In this document: positions 1 through 9,069 of the stretch, piece after piece
Numbering within the stretch: the stretch's first letter is position 1
How the letters are laid out: each line of letters begins with the position of its first letter
Assembly: GCA_001792535.1 (NCBI GenBank)
Contig: MGGS01000001.1
Coordinates: 1 to 49,694 of the forward strand
Direction of reading: 5' to 3'
Origin: Candidatus Woesebacteria bacterium RIFCSPHIGHO2_02_FULL_42_20
Lineage (GTDB): Bacteria; Patescibacteriota; Microgenomatia; UBA8517
DNA: 49,694 nt
Position numbers and translations under genes: made by a program
The notes under the pieces: model-generated
The model's database searches: none
Told to the model about the DNA's origin: nothing
The model's input: the letters and a program-made list of their open reading frames with translations, nothing else

Positions 1-2
1 TA

Positions 3-335
3 CTTAAAAAAGGGGGTTATCTTGTTTTAAACGTGCCGGCACACATGATCCTTTACAGTAAGGTTGATAAAAATTTGGGCCATTATAGAAGATACACTAC
101 TAAACATCTGGAGAGTGTGTTGAGCACGGCAAGCTGCGAGATAGTGAAAGTACTCTACATAAACTGGTGGGCAGCTTTAGGTTGGTGGCTGTTTGTAAAG
201 GTTTTGAAGCTGGAAAGTATCCCAAAAGATAAAGTTTCGTTATTTAATTTCTTTGGTAAATATTTACTTTGGATTGAGAAATTCGTTTCCATGCCCTTTG
301 GTTTGTCGGTGTTTGCGGTTGCCAAAAAATTATGA
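3..335 (+). CDS. SAM-dependent methyltransferase, C-terminal fragment (5' truncated by window edge)
   Basis: Frame is open from base 3 (LKKGGYLVLNVPAHMILYSKVDKNLGHYRRYTTKHL); the 'PAH..LYS..D..LGHYRRY' pattern is typical of class I methyltransferases in glycan loci. Ends in an ATGA overlap with the next gene. Confidence 0.7.
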   Translation, partial: LKKGGYLVLNVPAHMILYSKVDKNLGHYRRYTTKHLESVLSTASCEIVKVLYINWWAALGWWLFVKVLKLESIPKDKVSLFNFFGKYLLWIEKFVSMPFGLSVFAVAKKL

Positions 336-1036
336 AACTTACTGTAATTATTCCAGTCTTTAATGAAGAGAATACAATTTCTGAACTGATTGAAAAAGTA
401 AAATTGGCAAAATTGCCCGAGTATCTAAGTCGCGAAATTATAGTTGTCGATGATGGGTCGGGTGATCGAACTGCAAAAAAAATCAAAAAAATTTCCGGAG
501 TTCGTTTTTTTGCACATAAGAAAAACTATGGAAAAGGCGCTGCAATTAAAACCGCAATGAGCAAGGCTAGGGGAGACATTGTTTTGATTCAGGATGCGGA
601 TCTGGAGTATGACCCCAGCGACTATAAAAGACTTATTGCACCGATTCTTAAAAAGGAGGCAGAAGTCGTTTACGGTTCACGCTTCAAGAATTTAAAATTT
701 GCTCTGGTTGGGAAAAACAAAACTCCGCTACCTTTTCATTTTGTCGGAAACAAAGTGTTGACGGCTCTTACAAATTTGCTTTACGGTTCCAAGTTAACGG
801 ATATGGAAACATGTTACAAAGTTTTTAAAAAAGTGATTGTTTCCCCGGAGGAAATAAAGGCTGACAGATTTGACTTCGAGCCGGAGTTTACAGCAAAAGT
901 GCTTAAAAAAGGAATAAAGATTGTCGAGGTCCCGATAACCGTTTCACCTAGAAGCTACAGTGAGGGCAAAAAAATTACCTGGCGCGATGGCTTAATTGCA
1001 ATAAAAGTATTGTTGAGAGAGAGTTTTGGCAAATGA
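332..1036 (+). CDS. Glycosyltransferase family 2 (dolichol-phosphate-mannose-synthase-like)
   Basis: VIIPVFNEENTI, VVDDGSGDRT, QDADLEYDP motifs; ATGA overlap with previous gene. Confidence 0.9.
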   Translation: MKLTVIIPVFNEENTISELIEKVKLAKLPEYLSREIIVVDDGSGDRTAKKIKKISGVRFFAHKKNYGKGAAIKTAMSKARGDIVLIQDADLEYDPSDYKRLIAPILKKEAEVVYGSRFKNLKFALVGKNKTPLPFHFVGNKVLTALTNLLYGSKLTDMETCYKVFKKVIVSPEEIKADRFDFEPEFTAKVLKKGIKIVEVPITVSPRSYSEGKKITWRDGLIAIKVLLRESFGK

Positions 1037-2103
1037 AAATTGCAATTTTGAGTTTTTACAGTGGAAGCAGCGAGAGGGGAGTTGAAAATTGGACTCAAGA
1101 GATTGCGGGCAAGCTTTCTGTTAATCATAAGGTAGTTGTCTATCAACGTACTAGTACAGTAGGACAAAGTTACGGAGTAGAGGTTGTAAAAGTAGGTTTC
1201 AATGACAGTTATGCCACAAATCAATTAGGTATAGCAAGGAGGTTTTTTATTGATTACGCGAGTCTGAAAATTGCATGGTTCACACTTAAGTGTTTCCCTA
1301 AGTTATTCAAGAAGGGTTATGACATTGTTGTTCCTACGAATGGCGGTTGGCAATCCGCGATGATGAGATTATTTACATGGTTGACTGGGGCGAAAATGGT
1401 TATAGTTGGCCATTCTGGTATTGGTTGGGATGACAGAAACAATTTGTGGTGCTTTCCGGATACATTTGTTGCCCTGTCAACAGTAGCAAAAGACTGGGCG
1501 ATCAGAGTGACCCCTTTTAAAAGTGTAGTTGTAATACCAGATGGGGTAGACTTGAGAAAATTTGGTAAAAGTGGCCCAAAAGTAAAAATCGGGACGGAAA
1601 GGCCGATTGTTCTTCTTGTTGCCGCACTTGAAGAAAGTAAAAGAATTGGCTTGGCAATTAAAGCAGTTAGCAAAATGAAGAAGGGGAGCTTGTTGGTTTT
1701 GGGTGGGGGTTCCAAGGAAAAAGATATCATGGCTTTAGGAACGAGGATATTAGGTAATAGATTCAAAATGATGAAAGTAAGTTACCAAAATATCCAAGAA
1801 TATTACAGGGCTGTTGACGTTTTCACGCTCCCCTCTTGGGGTAGGGAAGCTTTCGGGATGGTTTATTTGGAAGCAATGGCTTGCGGGCTTCCGGTAGTCG
1901 CAACAGATGATGACTTAAGAAGAGAAATTGTCGGCGATGCAGGTATATTAGTTGATCCCACCATCGTCGAAGATTATACAAAAGCTTTGGAGGAATGTGC
2001 TGGCGAGGATTGGGGGAATAAACCTCGGATACAAGCTGAAAAGTTTGGATGGGATAAGGTTAGTCGGATGTATGAAGATCTATTTTTGAAACTAGCAGCA
2101 TGA
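1033..2103 (+). CDS. Glycosyltransferase family 4
   Basis: VIPDGVDLRKF, LPSWGREAFGMVYLEAMACGLPVVATD motif near the C-terminus. Confidence 0.9.
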   Translation: MKIAILSFYSGSSERGVENWTQEIAGKLSVNHKVVVYQRTSTVGQSYGVEVVKVGFNDSYATNQLGIARRFFIDYASLKIAWFTLKCFPKLFKKGYDIVVPTNGGWQSAMMRLFTWLTGAKMVIVGHSGIGWDDRNNLWCFPDTFVALSTVAKDWAIRVTPFKSVVVIPDGVDLRKFGKSGPKVKIGTERPIVLLVAALEESKRIGLAIKAVSKMKKGSLLVLGGGSKEKDIMALGTRILGNRFKMMKVSYQNIQEYYRAVDVFTLPSWGREAFGMVYLEAMACGLPVVATDDDLRREIVGDAGILVDPTIVEDYTKALEECAGEDWGNKPRIQAEKFGWDKVSRMYEDLFLKLAA

Positions 2104-2942
2104 AAGTCTCTGTAATAATTCCCGTTTATAACGAAGAAAAAAATATACTCGATTGTATAAAGTCACTGTCTAAACAAACAATGAAAGACTTTGAGGTCAT
2201 TGTTGTTGATGATGGATCAATCGATGGCAGTTTAGCTGCCATGCGGAATTTTCAATTTTCAAATTTCAATTTTCAAATACTGGAGCAAAAACACAAAGGA
2301 GCAGGAGCTGCAAGGAATTTGGGGGCAAGAAATGCAAGTGGTGACATATTAGTTTTTGTAGATGCGGATATGACTTTTGACCGGAACTTCGTGAAAATGC
2401 TCGTGAAACCTATAACCAAGAGAAAGACAATCGGTACATTCAGTAAAGAAGAGTATTTGGCGAACCCGGATAACATTTGGGCTAGGTGCTGGAATTATAA
2501 CCGCGGGCTTCCGCCGGAAGCTATGCACCCTGCAAGTTATCCCGATGCTCAAAAAGTATTTAGGGCAATACTTAAGCCTGAATTCGACAAAGCAGGCGGG
2601 TTCGATGAAAACGTTGGTTATACAGATGATTACTCTCTATCTGACAAGTTAGGGGAAAAAGCTGTTGTTGCAAAAGGCGCAGTTTCGTATCATAAAAACC
2701 CGGATTCTTTAAAAACCGTGTTTGTGCATTCCAAGTGGATGGCAAAAAGAAGATATAAGTTATGGGGTTTTGGTTACTTGGTTGGATTGCTTCGCGTCAG
2801 TCCCCCGTTGTCATTTGGCAATGCAATTATAAAGTCGGTTATTTTTAGGCTGCCACTATTTTTCGTGTTTAAGTTGGTTTCAGACCTTGGCCAATTTATT
2901 GGCATTTTAGAGTACGTTTTATATGGAAAAACTTCGAAATAA
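2100..2942 (+). CDS. Glycosyltransferase family 2
   Basis: VSVIIPVYNEEKNI, VVDDGSIDGS, FVDADMTF motifs; contains a heptamer tandem repeat encoding NFQFSNFNFQ. Confidence 0.9.
   Translation: MKVSVIIPVYNEEKNILDCIKSLSKQTMKDFEVIVVDDGSIDGSLAAMRNFQFSNFNFQILEQKHKGAGAARNLGARNASGDILVFVDADMTFDRNFVKMLVKPITKRKTIGTFSKEEYLANPDNIWARCWNYNRGLPPEAMHPASYPDAQKVFRAILKPEFDKAGGFDENVGYTDDYSLSDKLGEKAVVAKGAVSYHKNPDSLKTVFVHSKWMAKRRYKLWGFGYLVGLLRVSPPLSFGNAIIKSVIFRLPLFFVFKLVSDLGQFIGILEYVLYGKTSK
2249..2276 (+). repeat. Heptamer tandem repeat TTTTCAA x4 (third copy ATTTCAA) inside a GT2 gene
   Basis: Read directly: ttttcaa ttttcaa atttcaa ttttcaa. Confidence 0.9.
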
Positions 2943-4320
2943 CTTTCCCTTTTTGGTTATAATACTTTCCTTGGTTTTAAGGTTAGTGGTGATAAACCAA
3001 TCGTTGTGGCTTGATGAAGCAATAGGGGCAATTGCTGCACGCGACTTTTCCTACTCCAAAATCCTGAGAGAGTTTATGTTATCTGACAATCACCCACCGC
3101 TTTATTATTTATTTCTTAAGGCTTGGGTTTCACTCTTCGGTTTTTCTGAAGTTTCACTCCGCATGCCTTCTGTATTGTTTGGTGTTGGCACAATTTATCT
3201 GGTATATAAGATTTCAAAAAGTTTGAAAATTGGAAATTGGAAATTGGTAATTATTATGTTGGCAACTTCACCTTTACATGTATATTATTCTCAAGAAGCA
3301 AGAATGTATTCTATGGCAGCCTTTTTCGCTGCAAGTACTGTTTACTTTTTCGTAAGACAAAAATGGATTTTCTTTTCTTTAGCTATTTTAGTTTTAGCCT
3401 TTACTGACTATATGCCCTGGTTCATGTTCCCAGTATTTCCGATTTATGGTTTTGTTAAACATAAATCAAAGGCTTGGTTTGGCTCTCTTATGATTTCTTT
3501 TGTCCCGCTTTTTGTTGGCTTACTTTTCTGGGTTCCGATTTTCATTATTCAGTACTGGAAAGGTGATTGGCTGCTTTCGACTCTGCCGGCTTGGCGTGAC
3601 TTGGTGGGAGGTGCCAATCTAAAACAACTAGTTCTTGTTTGGACAAAATTTGTGCTGGGTAGACTATCTTTTCTAAACAGGTTAATTTACTACTCGGTAG
3701 TTGGTCTTGCGTCCATTCCTTTCGCCGTTGCTTTAAAAGATGCTTGGAAGGTACGAAAGAAGGTTTTTTTAACCTGGCTTTGGCTTTTGGTACCATTGGT
3801 TTTGGGCTTTTTGTTTTCGGTTGCTACGCCTGCCTTTTCTTACTTCAGATATGTTTATGTTCTTCCGGCTTTTTATATACTATTGGGAGCAAACTTAAAG
3901 AAAAGTATTATGTTTTTGGTCCTTTTTATTAACCTTGTGGGGCTTTCTATATATTATTTAAACCCCAGACAGCAGCGTGAAAATTGGCGAGGTGCAGTAA
4001 GTTTCGTTGAAACCAGAATTCGGGAGGGTGAAATTGTTCTTTTTCACAACCCTGAACCTTTTGCACCCTACAGATGGTATGCAAAAAAGCCTATTGCTTT
4101 CGGCGCAACAAATTCTATATCGGCTTCAAGAGAAGAAACTTTATGCAAGACAAAAGGATTGATAAGCGGGCATGATGCGGTTTACTTGTTTGAATATCTT
4201 AAAGCTGTTGAAGATCCGCAAAATTTTATTGGCAGTGCTTTAAACAAAGACGGTTTTGAGAAAGTTGCTAAATTCGACTTTTTGGGGGTGGGGTTTGTAG
4301 AATATTGGAAGAGAATATGA
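2923..4320 (+). CDS. GT39/ArnT-like polytopic membrane glycosyltransferase
   Basis: SLWLDEAIGAI near the N-terminus, DNHPPLYYLFLK, SQEARMYSM, multiple TM segments. Confidence 0.8.
   Translation: MEKLRNNFPFLVIILSLVLRLVVINQSLWLDEAIGAIAARDFSYSKILREFMLSDNHPPLYYLFLKAWVSLFGFSEVSLRMPSVLFGVGTIYLVYKISKSLKIGNWKLVIIMLATSPLHVYYSQEARMYSMAAFFAASTVYFFVRQKWIFFSLAILVLAFTDYMPWFMFPVFPIYGFVKHKSKAWFGSLMISFVPLFVGLLFWVPIFIIQYWKGDWLLSTLPAWRDLVGGANLKQLVLVWTKFVLGRLSFLNRLIYYSVVGLASIPFAVALKDAWKVRKKVFLTWLWLLVPLVLGFLFSVATPAFSYFRYVYVLPAFYILLGANLKKSIMFLVLFINLVGLSIYYLNPRQQRENWRGAVSFVETRIREGEIVLFHNPEPFAPYRWYAKKPIAFGATNSISASREETLCKTKGLISGHDAVYLFEYLKAVEDPQNFIGSALNKDGFEKVAKFDFLGVGFVEYWKRI
3223..3250 (-). repeat. Heptamer tandem repeat inside a GT39-like gene: plus strand ttgaaaa ttggaaa ttggaaa ttggtaa (minus-strand core TTTCCAA)
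   Basis: Read directly; 7-bp period over 28 bp. Confidence 0.85.
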
Positions 4321-5669
4321 AAAAAATTCTGGCCTTAATTATAATAATCCACCTTTTTGTGTTGACACGGATCACCTTCTTTCCCAATTCCGAAATGTTT
4401 ATTTATCCATACTTGACCAATAAAGGTTTATTACCCTATAAGCAAATCTTAGACCAGCATTTCCCGGGACTTCTTTTCTTGCCTGTCAATTTTGACAACT
4501 TGGGGATGAGAACTCCCCAAGCTGCTCTTCTTTGGCAGATGGCCGCAGTTGCCCTGACTCACCTTTTTGTATTTATCCTATCCCAAAAAGTATTAGATAA
4601 AAGGAAGTTTATACTTCTCCCTAGCCTTCTTTATCTTATTTGGCAACCGTTTTTTGAAGGGTTTATACAGTGGCTTGATGTTTTTTTGCCACTATTTTTA
4701 ATTTCTTCAGCTTACTTCCTTTTGAAGTATATCGACGCTCCCAAAAAAGTGAAGTATTTAGAGATTTCGGGTCTGGTTTTAGGATTGGGAATTATTTTTA
4801 AACAAGTGTTGATTCCGGTTGTTTTATTGGTTGGTTTATATCTCTTTATCAAAAATGGTGCGAAAATCGCCTCTATTTTTATCTTGTCTACATTGCTCCC
4901 TGTTTTACTGATGTTATTGTATTTGTCGTTAATTGGAGTTTTAAATGATTTTTTTTACTGGACTGTAACTTATAACCTGACAACTTTTGCCGATTACGGA
5001 AGAAAATGGGTTCCTTCTCTTTCTCACTTTATTCGCTTTGCTTTTGTGTTCGGTGCCGGTTTGTCGGGTTGGTTTTTAGGTTTCAAAACCAGGAAAGTGT
5101 TTTTGACCGGGCTTTACGGCGTCGGTGCGCTGTCAGCTGTTTACGCAAGGTTTGATTTTGTTCATCTACAACCCGCCTTACCTTTTGTGGTTATTCTAAC
5201 AACCTACGCTGTTACGAGACTTAAGAATCGGCTTGTTGTCTACTTTGGACTGTGCTATTTGTTTGTTGCGTTTATTTGGGGAGTAAAATTTTATCGGGGA
5301 AACTGGAACGGAAATATTACTTTTTTTGACGACAATGTGTATAGAGTAGCTAGTGTAGTAAGAGGAAGAATTCGTCCCGGATCTAAAATTTTTGTATACG
5401 GTGCGCCGGCGCATTTATATCAAATGACACAAACTTTACCTGCCGGAAATGTGTTTATTTTTCAGTTTCCGTGGTTTATGCGTGTTAGCCAGGATAGGAT
5501 CCTCACTGGAATTATTGTGGACAAGCCTGAGATAATAATTGCTGATAGAACTGTTTCGGTAGATAGCCAAAAACTGCTGGATTATACGGGAGGCATCAAC
5601 GCTTATATTTCGAAATATTATCAAACCACGGAAGTTATTGGGAATTATGAGATTTTAGAAAGGAGATGA
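4317..5669 (+). CDS. Polytopic membrane protein, glycosyltransferase-like (GT39-type)
   Basis: Multiple hydrophobic segments, DQHFPGLLFLP motif; ATG at 4317 in ATGA overlap preferred over the upstream TTG at 4305. Confidence 0.6.
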   Translation: MKKILALIIIIHLFVLTRITFFPNSEMFIYPYLTNKGLLPYKQILDQHFPGLLFLPVNFDNLGMRTPQAALLWQMAAVALTHLFVFILSQKVLDKRKFILLPSLLYLIWQPFFEGFIQWLDVFLPLFLISSAYFLLKYIDAPKKVKYLEISGLVLGLGIIFKQVLIPVVLLVGLYLFIKNGAKIASIFILSTLLPVLLMLLYLSLIGVLNDFFYWTVTYNLTTFADYGRKWVPSLSHFIRFAFVFGAGLSGWFLGFKTRKVFLTGLYGVGALSAVYARFDFVHLQPALPFVVILTTYAVTRLKNRLVVYFGLCYLFVAFIWGVKFYRGNWNGNITFFDDNVYRVASVVRGRIRPGSKIFVYGAPAHLYQMTQTLPAGNVFIFQFPWFMRVSQDRILTGIIVDKPEIIIADRTVSVDSQKLLDYTGGINAYISKYYQTTEVIGNYEILERR

Positions 5670-6763
5670 AGATGAAGATCGGAATTGACATTTCGCCCAT
5701 AATTTATGAAAGCGGCGTTTCCTGGTATACCTGGCATTTGGTCAAGAATTTACTTAGGGTAGACAAAAGTAATGAATACCTCCTGTTTGGTGGCTCATTA
5801 CGCCGCACCAATGATTTATTGGACAAAATCCAGAAGTTGAGAGGTAAGTTTAAGATAAGTTTCTATCCAATTCCACCGACTGTGGCTGATTTTTTATGGA
5901 ACAAGTTGCACTTGCTCAATATTGAATCTGTTGTAGGTAGCCTAGACGTGTTTCATTCGTCAGATTGGTCTCAACCGCCTTCTAACGCTTTCAAAGTAAC
6001 TACAATTCATGACCTTTCGCCAATTACTTATCCAGGTCTAACTGATGAGAAAGTCATAAAAAATACTCAAAGAAGGCTCAAGTGGATAGTTAAGGAGGTC
6101 GATAGGATAATTGTGCCATCCCAAAGTACAAAAAGGGACCTTTTACATTATGGAGTTAAGGAGGCTAAAGTAAAGGTGATTTCGGAGGCCTCGAACGTTG
6201 ACGGGCCTGCAAGTCAGGTGAAGGTGGATAGTTTTAAAAGAAAATATGCCATCGTAGGCGAGTACTTACTGGGTGTAGGAGTCAGCCCACGCAAAAATAC
6301 AAAAAGGCTGATTGCCGCTTACCGGAAAGTTCTTAATATACTGTTGCCAAAAAAGAAGATAAATATGGTTTTTGTAGGCGAAAAATGGCTTGAGATATCC
6401 GATACCCACAATATTATTTTTACCGGCCACATTAGCAATGAAGAGTTGCAAGCCGCATACAGCGGGGCCAAGGTGTTAGTTTATGCTTCTATTTGCGAGG
6501 GCTTTGGCATTCCTATATTGGATGCATATGCATGCGGTTGCCCCGTAGTTACATCAAATATTTCCAGTATGCCGGAAGTTGCCAGTGGCGCGGCTGTATT
6601 AGTAAATCCGTTTGATGTGGATTCGATTGCAAAAGGATTACTTAAAGCTATGCAAAATAGCGAAGACCTAGTCAAACGTGGTAGATCCGTAAATAAAAGG
6701 TTCTCTTGGGAGGAAGTTGCTAGGCAAACTCTGGACGTCTACAATGAAGCTCACGAGTTATGA
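5666..6763 (+). CDS. Glycosyltransferase family 4
   Basis: IGIDISPIIYESGVSWYTWHL, VPSQSTKRDL, VYASICEGFGIPILDAYACGCPVVTSN. Confidence 0.9.
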   Translation: MKMKIGIDISPIIYESGVSWYTWHLVKNLLRVDKSNEYLLFGGSLRRTNDLLDKIQKLRGKFKISFYPIPPTVADFLWNKLHLLNIESVVGSLDVFHSSDWSQPPSNAFKVTTIHDLSPITYPGLTDEKVIKNTQRRLKWIVKEVDRIIVPSQSTKRDLLHYGVKEAKVKVISEASNVDGPASQVKVDSFKRKYAIVGEYLLGVGVSPRKNTKRLIAAYRKVLNILLPKKKINMVFVGEKWLEISDTHNIIFTGHISNEELQAAYSGAKVLVYASICEGFGIPILDAYACGCPVVTSNISSMPEVASGAAVLVNPFDVDSIAKGLLKAMQNSEDLVKRGRSVNKRFSWEEVARQTLDVYNEAHEL

Positions 6764-7896
6764 TCATAGGAATCGACGGTAACGAAGCTAATGTAAAAGA
6801 GAGAGTAGGTATAAATGTTTATGCATTTGAAATTATATGGGGACTTTATAATTTGGTTAAAAATTCCCGAAAGAAATGTAGACTTATAGTATATCTGAAA
6901 TCCGGGGCCCGAGATGATTTACCCAAAGAAGATAAACATATTTCGTACAAAGTACTGCATGGCGGTAAATTATGGATACTGACCAAGCTTACTCCTCACC
7001 TATCTTTTGTGAGGAGTGAACGACTGGATGTTTTCTTTACCCCCAGCCATTATTTGCCAGCTTTGGTAGGTGTTCCCTTGGTATTTTCCGTGATGGACCT
7101 AGGGTATCTCGAATTCTCGGGACAATTTAGAAAAAGGGACTATTGGCAGTTAAAGATCTGGACTGCTATTTCGATATATATATCAAAGTATATCATTACA
7201 ATTTCAGAAAGTACTATGAATGATATTGTACGACATTATCCCAAAGCTTCCAATAAGGTGCGAGTTACGCTTCTGGCGTACGACAGATACCTGTATAATA
7301 CAGACATATCTCAAAAAGTTGTGCGACGAGCGACGAAAAAATACCTTATAGTAGGTGATTACCTACTTTTTATGGGTACACTAAAGCCTAGTAAAAACAT
7401 TGAAGGGTTATTGGATGCTTGGTCACAAGTGATACAGGAGCATAAAGGAATTAAGTTGGTAATTGCCGGTAAGAAAGGGTGGCTTTTCGATGAAATTTTT
7501 AAAAAAGTTGAAAAACTTGATATTGACGGGTCTGTTATTTTTACAGACTTTGTTCCGGAGAAAGACAAGCGGTATCTAATAAAGGGTGCCAAAGCATTGA
7601 TACTGCCTTCTTTTTGGGAGGGCTTTGGCCTGGATCCGCTTTATGCCATGGCAGTCGGCACCCCGGTAATTGTTAGTAAAGTCGCCAGTATACCCCAGGT
7701 AGTTGGTGATGCGGGTATATATTTTAACCCCTATGACAAAAATGACATTGCAGATTCTATTAAAAAGCTACTGTCTATGTCGCAGTTAAGTTATAATAAG
7801 CTTGTTGCAAAGGGTTTAGCCCAAGCAGATAAGTTTTCCTGGCTGAAAACAGCAAATGAAACTTTTAAGGTTTTAGAGGCAGCTAGTCAAAAATAA
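6760..7896 (+). CDS. Glycosyltransferase family 4
   Basis: IIGIDGNEANV, FMGTLKPSKNIEGLLDAW, LPSFWEGFGLDPLYAMAVGTPVIVS. Confidence 0.9.
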   Translation: MIIGIDGNEANVKERVGINVYAFEIIWGLYNLVKNSRKKCRLIVYLKSGARDDLPKEDKHISYKVLHGGKLWILTKLTPHLSFVRSERLDVFFTPSHYLPALVGVPLVFSVMDLGYLEFSGQFRKRDYWQLKIWTAISIYISKYIITISESTMNDIVRHYPKASNKVRVTLLAYDRYLYNTDISQKVVRRATKKYLIVGDYLLFMGTLKPSKNIEGLLDAWSQVIQEHKGIKLVIAGKKGWLFDEIFKKVEKLDIDGSVIFTDFVPEKDKRYLIKGAKALILPSFWEGFGLDPLYAMAVGTPVIVSKVASIPQVVGDAGIYFNPYDKNDIADSIKKLLSMSQLSYNKLVAKGLAQADKFSWLKTANETFKVLEAASQK

Positions 7897-7897
7897 T

Positions 7898-8539
7898 ATG
7901 CTATATTCTCAAAATTTACATTTCACAAAAAACGGGCTGGTTTTCACTGACAAAAACGGAAACAAATTATCCATGAATACTGCCGTGAAAAAAGGCCTTC
8001 AGCGGGTTTTTAGCTGGATGATAGATTTTAAATTGTTCATAATTCATGGTGTGAGTTTGCATTTACCTCTTTGGTCAGTAAGAAAGGCAATTTTTAGCCT
8101 GTTCGGTGTAAAAATCGGCAAAGGGAGCATAATTCATATGGGTTGCAAATTTTTTGAACCAAGCGGGGTTGAGATTGGCCAAGATACTGTAGTTGGTGAA
8201 GGAGCGTTTCTTGATGGTAGAGCCAAACTCGTTGTTGGCAATCATGTTGCTGTTGCGTCCCAAGTACTTATTTATAATTCGGAGCACGATATAAGTTCGG
8301 ATACATTTGAAGCAACAAACGCACCTGTTGCAATCGGGGACTATGTCTTTGTTGGGCCAAGGGCGATTATTCTTCCAGGCGTTTCGGTGGGTGCAGGTGC
8401 AGTTATCGCTGCGGGTGCGGTGGTGACAAAAGATGTGCCCTCGTTCGCAATAGTGGGAGGTGTCCCTGCAAAAATAATAAGCGAGCGAAAGCTAAAAGAT
8501 CCACAATATCGGCTTGGCCGTGCTCGGCTTTTTCAATGA
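7898..8539 (+). CDS. Acyltransferase with left-handed beta-helix (hexapeptide repeats)
   Basis: Hexapeptide-like repeats, IYNSEHDI, VGPRAIILPGVSVGAGAVIAAGAVVTKDVPSFAIVGGVPAKII. Confidence 0.9.
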   Translation: MLYSQNLHFTKNGLVFTDKNGNKLSMNTAVKKGLQRVFSWMIDFKLFIIHGVSLHLPLWSVRKAIFSLFGVKIGKGSIIHMGCKFFEPSGVEIGQDTVVGEGAFLDGRAKLVVGNHVAVASQVLIYNSEHDISSDTFEATNAPVAIGDYVFVGPRAIILPGVSVGAGAVIAAGAVVTKDVPSFAIVGGVPAKIISERKLKDPQYRLGRARLFQ

Positions 8540-9069
8540 GAAACTTATTAAAATTGATTTATGTCTTAATTTGTGTAGTTTTTATTGCTTATTTGCTTGC
8601 TCCCTCGAATAATTTTCCTATTCCCCCGCTCGATTCCGAACAGTCTGATGAGCCAGCAGACATCGAAACCCCTTATAGGAGGGCTTATTTTACAAATTCC
8701 ACCAGGAATGAAGCATTAGCGCATTACGCAAATTTTTTTGGCGGGCTGCTGCTCAACTACCCGCCTGAGGAAGCGCAAACGCTTATTCGTGATCAAACCA
8801 GAAGCTCCTATTTACAAGAGTTGGTAGTTCCGTTCCGTGAGTCGCTTTATATTAACGGGTTTATACCAACCCAGGAAAAGGATGCGATATTGATTAATGC
8901 CGTGCCGTGGAAGCAAAAAATAATAGCCAGGTTTATTCCAAGTAGCACCATTAATCGACTGGTAATCTATGTTTTAGTTTGTATTGGGTCCTGGTTTAGT
9001 ATTAAGAACTTAGCGAATTCAATTTTCAAGCTTCGCAATCAATTAACAAGACTATGGATGTATCGATAA
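8536..9069 (+). CDS. Hypothetical membrane-anchored protein
   Basis: ATGA overlap with preceding gene; N-terminal and C-terminal hydrophobic segments; no family recognised. Confidence 0.6.
   Translation: MRNLLKLIYVLICVVFIAYLLAPSNNFPIPPLDSEQSDEPADIETPYRRAYFTNSTRNEALAHYANFFGGLLLNYPPEEAQTLIRDQTRSSYLQELVVPFRESLYINGFIPTQEKDAILINAVPWKQKIIARFIPSSTINRLVIYVLVCIGSWFSIKNLANSIFKLRNQLTRLWMYR

Noticed and set aside
1317-1766. 149-aa minus-strand ORF
   Set aside because: Fully antisense to a clear GT4 gene; composition is that of a shadow ORF.
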